Below are positions 1 through 6,376 of a stretch of 15,711 nt of DNA, in pieces (position 1 is the stretch's first letter; each line of letters opens with the position of its first letter). The translations under genes and the position numbers were made by a program. The DNA is from JAAXVZ01 sp964392465 (GTDB lineage Archaea > Nanobdellota > Nanobdellia > Woesearchaeales > GW2011-AR15). The stretch spans positions 1-15,711 of the forward strand of contig CAYMPC010000024.1 of the NCBI GenBank assembly GCA_964392465.1, read 5' to 3'. Under the pieces are notes generated by a model. That model saw only the letters and a program-made list of their open reading frames with translations, searched no databases and was not told where the DNA came from.

Positions 1-123
1 ACGCAATATTATACTTATTGGGATGGCAATACTGTAAAAACCTTCGGCTTTGAGAAAATGTGCATTGAGCAGTCAGGAAGAGCAGGACAACAAGGCATTT
101 ATTATTGGACAACATGGGGATAG
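1..123 (+). CDS. C-terminal fragment of an unrecognised protein
   Basis: The frame is open from the first base to a TAG at 121-123, giving the last 40 residues of a gene that begins outside the window. The fragment is rich in Tyr, Trp and Gly, has one Cys, and ends in IYYWTTWG. I do not recognise a family. The aromatic and Gly/Thr-rich composition would suit the end of a secreted beta-rich surface protein like the next gene, but that is inference. The next gene starts 26 bp downstream with no TATA box between them, so the two are probably co-transcribed. Confidence 0.6.
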   Translation, partial: TQYYTYWDGNTVKTFGFEKMCIEQSGRAGQQGIYYWTTWG

Positions 124-149
124 ACTATCAAAAATCAGATTGTTAGCAT

Positions 150-2234
150 ATGAATAATAATAACAAGAGCTTATTATATTTTTTCTTCTTTTTTTTAATT
201 GTATATCCTGTTTACTCTCAGCAATTTAATATCAAAGATAGGTATAATAACCCAACTTTTTCAGAAATAGTGATTTTTGATTTAAATAATAATTCTCTTC
301 ATGAATTTTCTACACAAGATTATTTTTCTTTGAATCTTCCCAATCAAAAAATCAACATAGAATTATATTTCAATAAAAAAAGTATTCAAAAAATCAGATT
401 TAATAATATGGTTTATAGTGGAAAATTTGAGTTGGGTGTTGAGGAGCCTTCTGTTGATTTTCTAATCATAAATGGAAAAAAGCCGATATCAGCATATGCG
501 ATTGACCCAACAAACATTGATTTTGATTATGCAGAGGTTACAGCAGTAGCAAAAGGCACAGAATTGTATAAATGCAAAGAGTATAATTTTACAACAGGTC
601 AGTGTTATGGCAATTTCCAAAAAACAATGGATCTGACACCAGGAACATTATATTCTTTTATTTTAACAAAAGAAGACCCTTTATATACAGAAATATCATA
701 TCAAACACAAGGATGCAGTTGTACAAGCAGCTGCACAGTACCAACAGCAGGATCAAATCCAACCTGCACAGCAATCTGCACTGATTATTGTGAAATAAAT
801 TTTACTGTTCCTCAGTATGCAGAATCAGGATGGTTAGAAAGAGTCCATTATAATGTTACAATAACAATTGCAGGAACAGGAACAAAAGAAAGTGCTTTAC
901 AGAGGGGATGGTTAGATAGAGATTTAATAGAAATGTCAGGAGATGAGACAGTAATAGGAAGCAGCACTACAACAACGACATTGACAACAACTTTTACAAA
1001 TAACAACATGCCTTCTTCAGGCAGTAATGCGTTTAATGAATTAAACTGCACAGACACATGGGGAAGCAGAAACTGTACATGGTATCCATATATTAATTCT
1101 TCTCTAACTTGTTCTGGAAAAAGGCAATCATGCATAACTACAATGGTAATTAATTTTGTAAATTACACGTGGAATTTTACAAGATACAGGCCAAATATTA
1201 CAATTATCTCTCCAGAGAACAATACAAAAGTTGTAGATTCTCTTGTATATTTTTATTATAATGTAACAGATCCTCAAACTCTCCAAAGTTGCAACTTAAG
1301 TATTAATAATATTACTCTTAACGTAACTTTAACTCCACAGAAAAGCGTAATTCTTAATTTTTCAAGAATTTTGACTACTCGTTCAAATATATGGGAAATA
1401 AACTGCTCTAATAATGACACAGAGCAAACACATTTAGGAACATCAGGCTTATTGAATTTGACTTTGAATGCAATACCTTGGATTACAAACCATGTTGTTT
1501 TAGATCCCATAGACTTAATTGGAGGAAGTAATCTTTCTGTTACTTGCAATGGCACAGCAAATGATTTAGATGGTTTTGGAGACATAACAAAAGTGAACGC
1601 CACTCTTTTTTTTGTTGATAAAACACCTGCCTCTCCTGATAATTTAAGCAATCATTATACTAATTCAAGTTGTAATTTATTGACAGGAAGCGGAAATTCA
1701 ATTGATTTTACATGTGGTTTTGAAGTAATCTATTATGCAAACAATGGTACATGGTATTGCAATACAACTGTTGTTGATTCAGCAGATACAAAAAATACTT
1801 CTCAAATCAGCACGACAATTAGACAATTGCTTGCCATAGGTGTTTATCCCGAATTAATAGATTTTGGCAATATGCAAGCACTTCAGATAAGCCCGAATGA
1901 TATGGATATTAATATCACCAATCTTGGAAATGTGCCTCTTGATTTGAGATTATATGCATATGCTTTAATAGAAAATGACAATCTATCTATGGTTTGTGAA
2001 AGAGGCATAATCCCTCTGGAAAATGAAAGATTCTCAATTTTCCCAAGCCAACCCTTCAACAGTATGACAAACGTTAACAATACACTTAATTCTGTTTTTG
2101 TTGATATCAATATCCCTAGACAAGTGTATGGGCAAGAGGAGTCAAAAAAGCCTATTTTTTGGAAACTTCAGATTCCTATGGCTACACAGGGAAAATGTAA
2201 TGGGACTGTTGTTTTTACAGCAATACCTAGGTGA
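150..2234 (+). CDS. Large secreted, sequon-rich surface protein with Ig-like modules
   Basis: A 694-aa protein that probably sits outside the cell; its function is not known. Residues 1-24 form a signal peptide with a Phe/Leu/Ile core and a likely cut after VYS, before QQF. Residues 189-214 form a Cys cluster. Residues about 271-285 are a Ser/Thr/Asn-rich linker. Residues about 345-440 (from NITIISPENNT) and about 441-560 look like two Ig-like beta modules with paired Cys. The last about 130 residues (from IGVYPELIDFG) resemble another beta-sandwich. I count about 30 N-X-S/T sequons, so dense N-glycosylation is likely. There is no C-terminal membrane anchor. The start is the ATG just before the signal peptide. 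No strong ribosome binding site or TATA box lies between it and the upstream fragment, so it is probably distal in an operon. Modules of this kind recur in DPANN surface proteins (family knowledge, not searched). Confidence 0.85.
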   Translation: MNNNNKSLLYFFFFFLIVYPVYSQQFNIKDRYNNPTFSEIVIFDLNNNSLHEFSTQDYFSLNLPNQKINIELYFNKKSIQKIRFNNMVYSGKFELGVEEPSVDFLIINGKKPISAYAIDPTNIDFDYAEVTAVAKGTELYKCKEYNFTTGQCYGNFQKTMDLTPGTLYSFILTKEDPLYTEISYQTQGCSCTSSCTVPTAGSNPTCTAICTDYCEINFTVPQYAESGWLERVHYNVTITIAGTGTKESALQRGWLDRDLIEMSGDETVIGSSTTTTTLTTTFTNNNMPSSGSNAFNELNCTDTWGSRNCTWYPYINSSLTCSGKRQSCITTMVINFVNYTWNFTRYRPNITIISPENNTKVVDSLVYFYYNVTDPQTLQSCNLSINNITLNVTLTPQKSVILNFSRILTTRSNIWEINCSNNDTEQTHLGTSGLLNLTLNAIPWITNHVVLDPIDLIGGSNLSVTCNGTANDLDGFGDITKVNATLFFVDKTPASPDNLSNHYTNSSCNLLTGSGNSIDFTCGFEVIYYANNGTWYCNTTVVDSADTKNTSQISTTIRQLLAIGVYPELIDFGNMQALQISPNDMDINITNLGNVPLDLRLYAYALIENDNLSMVCERGIIPLENERFSIFPSQPFNSMTNVNNTLNSVFVDINIPRQVYGQEESKKPIFWKLQIPMATQGKCNGTVVFTAIPR

Positions 2235-2275
2235 TTTTTTCTTTTTTCTTTATTTTTTCAATTTTTTCTCTATAT
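2235..2275 (+). terminator. T-rich transcription terminator
   Basis: Several T runs of 4-6 bases broken by single C, A or AA start directly after the stop codon of the surface protein gene. Intrinsic termination in archaea uses such T tracts without needing a hairpin. Confidence 0.6.
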
Positions 2276-2425
2276 TTATACTAATTAACTAATTAATTAA
2301 TTTGTTTTTTTAATATATTTAATTATATAATAAACATAATTATCTTTAATATTTTATAATTTAATTGTTTTAATTAAAAAAACAATAAAATTATTTTATT
2401 TATTTGTAGTATATAATTACTAAAA
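2276..2425. other. Very AT-rich non-coding spacer
   Basis: This stretch is almost entirely A and T and holds no credible reading frame. It contains a TAATTAATTAATT run near 2289-2301. It also holds an inverted repeat with 8-bp arms, ATTGTTTT at 2364-2371 and AAAACAAT at 2379-2386, around a 7-base loop. It separates the terminator of the surface gene from the promoter of the regulator. I see no further function. Confidence 0.5.
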
Positions 2426-2440
2426 CGAAACATTTAAATA
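2426..2440 (+). promoter_or_regulatory. BRE/TATA promoter of the surface operon
   Basis: CGAAA (2426-2430) followed by TTTAAATA (2433-2440) matches the archaeal BRE-TATA arrangement. Transcription would start near 2462, giving a leader of about 80 nt before the regulator's ATG, much longer than the other leaders in this window. Confidence 0.65.
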
Positions 2441-2466
2441 CTAGTAGTGTTATTATTATTATCAAG

Positions 2467-2480
2467 ATACAAAATTGTAT
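2467..2480. promoter_or_regulatory. Perfect dyad at the transcription start, candidate operator
   Basis: ATACAA-AA-TTGTAT is a perfect inverted repeat of 6-bp arms around two bases. It lies about 30 bp after the TATA box, at or just after the expected transcription start. The first gene downstream encodes an ArsR-like winged-helix protein, and such dimers bind dyads of this size, so autoregulation is plausible but inferred. Confidence 0.4.
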
Positions 2481-2543
2481 ACTGATGGGGTTAAATTAAC
2501 AAAAACAAAACAAGTGTGGAAATAGGGGAAAAGGGGTAAATTA

Positions 2544-3149
2544 ATGGAGATTGAATCTTTGTTCAGCAGCAGCCGATGGGAGATATTAAAAACTCTTTCT
2601 CAAGCAAAATTATCTCCCCTTGAGCTAGCTGAAAAGATGAAAACAACTTCTGCTAACATAAGCCAGCAATTAAGATTATTAGAGCTTGGAGGCTTAGTAA
2701 AAAGTGAGCGCACAAGTAATGTGGAAAAAGGAAAGCCCAGAATAATTTATTCTTTGTCAGGAGATTCTTCTTTTTTAATCGTAGCTTCTCCAAAATTTAC
2801 AGATAAAAAAATGCTTCCAATGACACTCTATCATAACATAATGATGAGATCATGGTTTATTGAGGATATAAAATTACATTCTTTAATAGGAGAATTATAT
2901 TTTAAGATAAAAGATCAAATTAACAATATAGAAATAATAGCAGTTTCACAGGAAACAGAGAATAATGTTATTATAGTAGGTCAAACCCAGAAAATAATCG
3001 ATTCTTTAAAAAAAACATTATCTGATTTCAAGAAAGTGAGACTTGTTATCTTAGATTCTTCTGAGTTCAAAAAAAGATATTCTGATGACAACTTACTAGT
3101 CCTTTATGATCAAAAAGGAATAAAAAAAGAGGTGGGGAAAAATGAATAG
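2544..3149 (+). CDS. ArsR-like winged-helix transcriptional regulator
   Basis: A 201-aa cytoplasmic DNA-binding protein. Residues 1-73 form a winged helix of the ArsR type: FSSSRWEILKTLS (helix 1), SPLELAEKM (helix 2), SANISQQLRLLELGGLV (recognition helix) and a wing around KGKPRIIYSLS. No metal-binding Cys pair is present. The C-terminal half (about 100-195) alternates strands and helices. Its end (VRLVILDSSEFKKRYSDD, then LLVLYDQKGI) resembles the last part of the small nucleotidyltransferase fold often joined to winged helices, but the catalytic GS and DxD signatures are absent. A GGGG-containing ribosome binding site lies before the ATG. It opens the operon with the micro-ORF and the two secreted paralogues and probably controls them. 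The fold is clear; the ligand and target are unknown. Confidence 0.85.
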   Translation: MEIESLFSSSRWEILKTLSQAKLSPLELAEKMKTTSANISQQLRLLELGGLVKSERTSNVEKGKPRIIYSLSGDSSFLIVASPKFTDKKMLPMTLYHNIMMRSWFIEDIKLHSLIGELYFKIKDQINNIEIIAVSQETENNVIIVGQTQKIIDSLKKTLSDFKKVRLVILDSSEFKKRYSDDNLLVLYDQKGIKKEVGKNE

Positions 3150-3249
3150 ACTATGGGAAATACCCATAACAGTGGAGAATATAGAGAGAATGGCGTTCAA
3201 CCAGATAAGAGCAATTACAATTGCTAAAACAAGGAGGGGTTTGATATGA
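3142..3249 (+). CDS. 35-residue micro-ORF overlapping both neighbours
   Basis: An unrecognised 35-aa frame begins with ATG inside the last codons of the regulator and ends with a TGA that overlaps the ATG of the secreted protein gene (ATGA at 3246-3249). GAGGTGGGG at 3130-3138 is a strong ribosome binding site for this ATG. AGGAGGGG within the micro-ORF serves the next gene. The peptide starts MNRLWEIPITVENIERM and is basic at the end (IAKTRRGLI), with no membrane segment. The whole gap between regulator and secreted gene is therefore coding with stop-start overlaps, which suggests translational coupling. It may be a real small protein or only a coupling leader; the sequence alone cannot decide. 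Confidence 0.55.
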   Translation: MNRLWEIPITVENIERMAFNQIRAITIAKTRRGLI

Positions 3250-3935
3250 AAGGAATAAAAATATTTTGGACAATGTTATTTTTGACAATATTAACAGCTA
3301 GTTTAGCACTAGCTCAGCCGCTTGGTGCAAATCTTACTAGAGGAGAATCCACTAGAGGAACAGATCCAATAGCTACAACTCAAGATGCACAGGCAGGTAA
3401 TATTACTGGTTTGAATATAAACCAAACAAGAATTTCAAGCATATGGCAAGGTTTCTATGGAAACGTTTCAGGTGAGATTGTCATGGAAAATGCTGCAGGA
3501 AACAACTTTTATGATTGGACTCTTGCTGCATTAACAGGAGAGGTTTATGCATCAAGACTATCAGTAGCTGATTGGAGTGGTGTAGCATGTACAAGTAGTG
3601 CACAATGGGAAACAGAGGAAACAGCACTTAATATTCCTTCAACATCAGTAGAGGGAATTAATGAGACATTTAGTTCAACATTACATGATCCTTTTGATGT
3701 CGGAGCAATACCTATTGACGATTGTCCTTCAACAAGACCTTACAACAGTTCAGGAATGCCTGGAGATTTTTGGAACGTTTTAATTAACACAGATGCCACA
3801 AATGTAGTATATGTTTCTGTGCTAGCAGACGACTCAAGTGCATTCGATGGAGGAACAGCAGACTTTGAAATATTAGTTCCAACAGATAAAAGTACAGGAT
3901 TAGCAACATACTACTTTTATGTAGAGCTAGATTAA
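3246..3935 (+). CDS. Secreted protein, paralogue A of the surface operon
   Basis: A 229-aa protein of unknown function, exported by a signal peptide (residues 1-23, cut after ALA before QPL). The mature part has several sequons (for example NLT, NIT, NQT, NVS, NET, NSS) and two Cys (ACTSS and DDCPS) that could form a disulfide. There is no membrane anchor or sorting signal; the protein ends in YYFYVELD. It shares blocks in the same order with the next gene: W-x3-Y-GNVS, Y-x-W-x5-TG-x-VY-x2-R, a Cys block, IN-x-TF, a DF...VP block and YYFY-[VI]-EL. They are diverged tandem paralogues. The start follows a strong AGGAGGGG site and overlaps the micro-ORF stop. A structural surface role is inferred. 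Confidence 0.8.
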   Translation: MKGIKIFWTMLFLTILTASLALAQPLGANLTRGESTRGTDPIATTQDAQAGNITGLNINQTRISSIWQGFYGNVSGEIVMENAAGNNFYDWTLAALTGEVYASRLSVADWSGVACTSSAQWETEETALNIPSTSVEGINETFSSTLHDPFDVGAIPIDDCPSTRPYNSSGMPGDFWNVLINTDATNVVYVSVLADDSSAFDGGTADFEILVPTDKSTGLATYYFYVELD

Positions 3936-3959
3936 GGAAAGAACAGGATTATAGGAGTA

Positions 3960-3986
3960 ACAGATAACTATATTGACAGATAACTA
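3960..3986 (+). repeat. Short direct repeat between the paralogues
   Basis: ACAGATAACTA occurs at 3960-3970 and again at 3976-3986, with a 16-bp period, in the 64-bp gap between the two paralogous genes, just before the ribosome binding site of the second. It could be a small tandem duplication or a regulatory element. Confidence 0.4.
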
Positions 3987-3999
3987 AAGGTGGAAAATA

Positions 4000-4764
4000 A
4001 TGCTCAAAAAAAATAAAACAGAGATGAAGAGAGTGAGGCTTATACACACTATAATACTAACTATAATAGTATTCTTGTTTACTCTGAGCATTATTAATTC
4101 TGTTTATGCTCAGCAGACAGGAGCTACAATTACAAATATAAGTACTTCACAAAAATCAGCTCAGCAAGCAGACTGGAATAATCAAAGTAAAGGAGCAATA
4201 CATACAGTTAATCTAAATGCAGAGCAGCAAGATCAAAAATGGAAAGCCTATGTTGGAAATGTTTCATCTACTTTTGTTTTGGATGATGAAAATGACTATT
4301 CAATATACCAATGGTCAGTTGATAGTTTTACAGGGCAAGTCTACATAACAAGAAAAACAACAGCTCCTACTTGGGGAAGTTTGTCTTGTGCCACTGAAAT
4401 AAATAAAACAGTAGAAGACACAAGCTTGGGTCATATATCTACAGCAGCAGACAGTATCAACAGGACATTTGTCACAAGGACACACAATAATATTACCATA
4501 GGAGCAAGCACAGTATACAACAACACATGTTTTGCAACAGTGACATGGCAGAATAACGCAAACCATGAACAAAATAGTTCAGCACCTTTCCAGGAAATAT
4601 TATTAATAGATGATGTTGCCTTAGTCTACACTGTTTTTGTGGAGAATGATAAAATAGGATATAGAGGAGACGGAACAACATATGATTTTCAGGCAATAGT
4701 GCCTGATAATGCAACCTCTGGCAGCACAGCAATACCTTATTACTTTTATATTGAGCTGAGATAA
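4000..4764 (+). CDS. Secreted protein, paralogue B of the surface operon
   Basis: A 254-aa exported protein. Its signal peptide is longer than that of paralogue A: a charged N-region (KKNKTEMKRVR), a hydrophobic core and a likely cut after VYA before QQT, near residue 38. The ATG at 4000 is preferred over the internal ATG at 4024 because AAAGGTGG lies just upstream. The mature part has many sequons (NIS, NQS, NVS, NKT, NRT, NIT, NNT, NSS, NAT) and two Cys (LSCAT, NTCFA). It aligns in blocks with the preceding gene, including the closing YYFYIEL. No promoter is visible in the 64-bp gap, so both are probably on one transcript. Function unknown; likely a component of the envelope or a released beta-rich protein. 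Confidence 0.8.
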   Translation: MLKKNKTEMKRVRLIHTIILTIIVFLFTLSIINSVYAQQTGATITNISTSQKSAQQADWNNQSKGAIHTVNLNAEQQDQKWKAYVGNVSSTFVLDDENDYSIYQWSVDSFTGQVYITRKTTAPTWGSLSCATEINKTVEDTSLGHISTAADSINRTFVTRTHNNITIGASTVYNNTCFATVTWQNNANHEQNSSAPFQEILLIDDVALVYTVFVENDKIGYRGDGTTYDFQAIVPDNATSGSTAIPYYFYIELR

Positions 4765-4786
4765 TTTTTATTTCTTTTTTATTAAT
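4765..4786 (+). terminator. T-rich terminator after the surface operon
   Basis: T runs of 5 and 6 bases broken by A and C follow directly on the stop codon of paralogue B, before the TATA box of the next gene. Confidence 0.55.
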
Positions 4787-4793
4787 TTTATAT

Positions 4794-4808
4794 CAAAAAC
4801 TATTTAAA
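4794..4808 (+). promoter_or_regulatory. TATA promoter of the small membrane protein
   Basis: CAAAAAC followed by TATTTAAA (4801-4808) lies about 27 bp before the ATG, so the transcript should be leaderless. No ribosome binding site is seen. Confidence 0.6.
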
Positions 4809-4830
4809 CTTCATTAAATAAATTATATCT

Positions 4831-5151
4831 ATGTCTCAGGAAAAAGAGTATATGCCGCAGTACATAAAAGAAAGTTTTCCCAAAAAAAGACAAAGAATTT
4901 ATATTAGGGAGAGAAGGCCATTTGAGATTTTTTGGTCAGAAATCCTTATCATGCTATTTATAATATTCATGCTAGTCATGATCTTCATGAATTACATGTC
5001 AAATCTAGAATACCAAGCTACTAAAACAACAGAGGAAAAAGAAATCAGCGAAATTGATGTAGGTATTGGTATTAATAAAGAAAACTTTTCTTCAACTAAA
5101 CAGATGTTCCTTTTTCAAAATATTAAATTCACTTCAACCCAATCTTTTTAA
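4831..5151 (+). CDS. Small single-span membrane protein
   Basis: A 106-aa protein that I do not recognise. The N-terminal about 30 residues are hydrophilic and basic (KKRQRIYIRERRPF). They are followed by one hydrophobic segment at about 36-55 (ILIMLFIIFMLVMIFM) and an acidic, then Phe/Ser/Thr-rich tail. By the positive-inside rule the basic N-terminus would be in the cytoplasm and the tail outside. The only support for the start is a TATA box at the leaderless spacing and the lack of other ATG codons before the basic region. The SOD promoter overlaps its 3' end. Confidence 0.65.
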   Translation: MSQEKEYMPQYIKESFPKKRQRIYIRERRPFEIFWSEILIMLFIIFMLVMIFMNYMSNLEYQATKTTEEKEISEIDVGIGINKENFSSTKQMFLFQNIKFTSTQSF

Positions 5152-5154
5152 ATA
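5144..5154 (+). promoter_or_regulatory. TATA promoter of the SOD-Prx pair
   Basis: CTTTTTAAATA overlaps the stop codon of the preceding gene and lies 56 bp before the SOD ATG. It predicts a leader of about 30 nt carrying the GAGGTGAT ribosome binding site at 5193-5200. Confidence 0.6.
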
Positions 5155-5204
5155 AGAGACTATTAGTTAAGTTATTCTAAATATTAATATTTGAGGTGAT
5201 ACCA

Positions 5205-5813
5205 ATGTTTGAACTGCCAAAATTAAATTATGCATACAATGCTTTAGAGCCGTATATTGATGAACAGACTATGATTATTCATCATTCAAAGCATCATCAG
5301 GCTTATGTAGATAATGCAAATAAGGCATTAGAGAAATATCCTGAATTGTTAAAGCAGAAAGTAGAAGATTTGCTAAAGGATTTAAATAAAATCCCAGAGG
5401 ATGCAAGACTCGCATTTAGGAATCATGGAGGAGGAGTTGCAAATCATAATTTCTTCTGGAAAATAATGGCTCCTAAAAAAGGAGGAGAGCCAAAAGGAGA
5501 ATTAAAAGAGGCTATTGAAAAAGAGTTTGGAACTTTTGAAGCTTTCAAAGAAAAATTTACAAGTGCAGCAATGACTAGATTTGGAAGCGGATGGGCATGG
5601 CTCGTATATAATAAAGGAAAACTAGAATTATATAATCTTCCTAATCAAGACACTCCATTAAGTGAGGGTAAAATCCCTTTATTAAATCTTGATGTTTGGG
5701 AGCACGCATATTATCTTAAATATCAGAACAGAAGAAAAGACTTTGTTGATAATTTCTGGAATGTTATAAATTGGGATGAAGTAGAGAGAAGATTAATAGA
5801 AGCAAAGAAGTGA
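5205..5813 (+). CDS. sodA: Superoxide dismutase, Fe/Mn family, Mn-type residues
   Basis: Converts superoxide to oxygen and hydrogen peroxide in the cytoplasm. The 202-aa protein has the full family layout: an N-terminal helical hairpin (LPKLNYAYNALEPYI, then HHSKHH) and a C-terminal alpha/beta domain (GSGWAWLV, DVWEHAYY). The metal ligands appear to be H26, H81, D163 and H167, with Y34 as the active-site Tyr. Gly is present where Fe enzymes carry Gln (the GGG before ANH), and Gln148 in NQDTP supplies the second-sphere Gln, a pattern typical of Mn or cambialistic enzymes. The start is the ATG at 5205. The in-frame GTG nine bases upstream is part of the ribosome binding site GAGGTGAT. The peroxiredoxin gene follows after 4 bp, so its peroxide-removing product is made together with this enzyme. 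Confidence 0.95.
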   Translation: MFELPKLNYAYNALEPYIDEQTMIIHHSKHHQAYVDNANKALEKYPELLKQKVEDLLKDLNKIPEDARLAFRNHGGGVANHNFFWKIMAPKKGGEPKGELKEAIEKEFGTFEAFKEKFTSAAMTRFGSGWAWLVYNKGKLELYNLPNQDTPLSEGKIPLLNLDVWEHAYYLKYQNRRKDFVDNFWNVINWDEVERRLIEAKK

Positions 5814-5817
5814 AAAT

Positions 5818-6279
5818 ATGTTAAAAATAGGAGAAAACGCGTCAGATTTTACTCTTCCTGATCAAGAAGGAAATCAACATAAATTATCAGATTACAAAGG
5901 AAAAAAAGTAATTCTCTATTTTTATCCTAAAGATATGACTCCGGGCTGCACAATAGAAGCGTGCAGTTTCAGAGATGATTTTGCAGAATACAAAAAAAGA
6001 GGAATAATTATTTTGGGAATAAGCGGGGATTCTGTTGATTCACATAAAAAATTCTCAGAAAAACACAGTTTGCCTTTTACTTTATTGGCAGACTCTAAAA
6101 AAGAAGTCTCTGACAAATATGGAGTCTATGGAGAAAAGAAATTTCTAGGAAAAACATTTTTAGGAGTAAAAAGAACAACCTATCTAATAGATGAAAAAGG
6201 GATAATAAGGAAAGTCTATGAGAAAGTTGATGTGGGAGAGCACAGTAAAGAGATATTGGAAGACATAAATAACTTATAG
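5818..6279 (+). CDS. bcp: Peroxiredoxin, PrxQ/Bcp type
   Basis: A thiol peroxidase of 153 aa that reduces hydrogen peroxide and organic peroxides in the cytoplasm. It has the thioredoxin fold with the motif PKDMTPGCTIEACSFRD. C44 is the peroxidatic Cys, and C49, five residues on, is the resolving Cys that defines the two-Cys PrxQ class. T41 and R118-region residues (KRTTYLID) fit the conserved active-site Thr and Arg. Its length is normal for the family. It starts 4 bp after the SOD stop, so it is probably translationally coupled and uses the peroxide that SOD makes. The oxidised disulfide must be reduced by a thioredoxin-like protein, which is not in the window, although a thioredoxin-reductase-like gene follows. 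Confidence 0.93.
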   Translation: MLKIGENASDFTLPDQEGNQHKLSDYKGKKVILYFYPKDMTPGCTIEACSFRDDFAEYKKRGIIILGISGDSVDSHKKFSEKHSLPFTLLADSKKEVSDKYGVYGEKKFLGKTFLGVKRTTYLIDEKGIIRKVYEKVDVGEHSKEILEDINNL

Positions 6280-6287
6280 TGTATTGT

Positions 6288-6300
6288 GATTTTTTTCTTT
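6288..6300 (+). terminator. T-rich terminator after SOD-Prx
   Basis: GTGATTTTTTTCT, with a run of seven T, follows 8 bp after the peroxiredoxin stop and precedes a new TATA box. Confidence 0.5.
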
Positions 6301-6322
6301 AGTCTTCCTCACATTTTAACAA

Positions 6323-6333
6323 CATATATAAAT
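6323..6333 (+). promoter_or_regulatory. TATA promoter of the thioredoxin reductase gene
   Basis: CATATATAAAT lies about 49 bp before the ATG, giving a leader of about 25 nt with the ribosome binding site AAGGTGAT (6365-6372). The gene can therefore be expressed apart from SOD-Prx. Confidence 0.6.
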
Positions 6334-6376
6334 CAAATTTACTTTTTATTCTATAATTGTAAATAAGGTGATACTC

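Noticed and set aside
961..1010. Thr-codon-rich stretch (ACA/ACT repeats) as a CRISPR or microsatellite
   Set aside because: It is in frame inside the surface protein and encodes a Ser/Thr linker; there are no spacers or regular repeat units.
848..1135. Minus-strand open frame of 95 codons inside the surface protein gene (similarly 1274-1651 and 1883-2110)
   Set aside because: These lie antisense to a coherent secreted protein with signal peptide and sequons, have no promoter or ribosome binding site, and encode no recognisable features.
2364..2386. Inverted repeat ATTGTTTT...AAAACAAT as an intrinsic terminator or transposon end
   Set aside because: The arms are almost pure A/T in an A/T-only spacer, where such matches arise by chance, and no target duplication or second end was found.
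5196..5204. In-frame GTG start for SOD (and the same at 6368 for the reductase and 11413 for the lamin-tail protein)
   Set aside because: In all three the GTG is the core of the GGTGAT ribosome binding site, followed 4 bases later by an ATG that matches the expected N-terminus.
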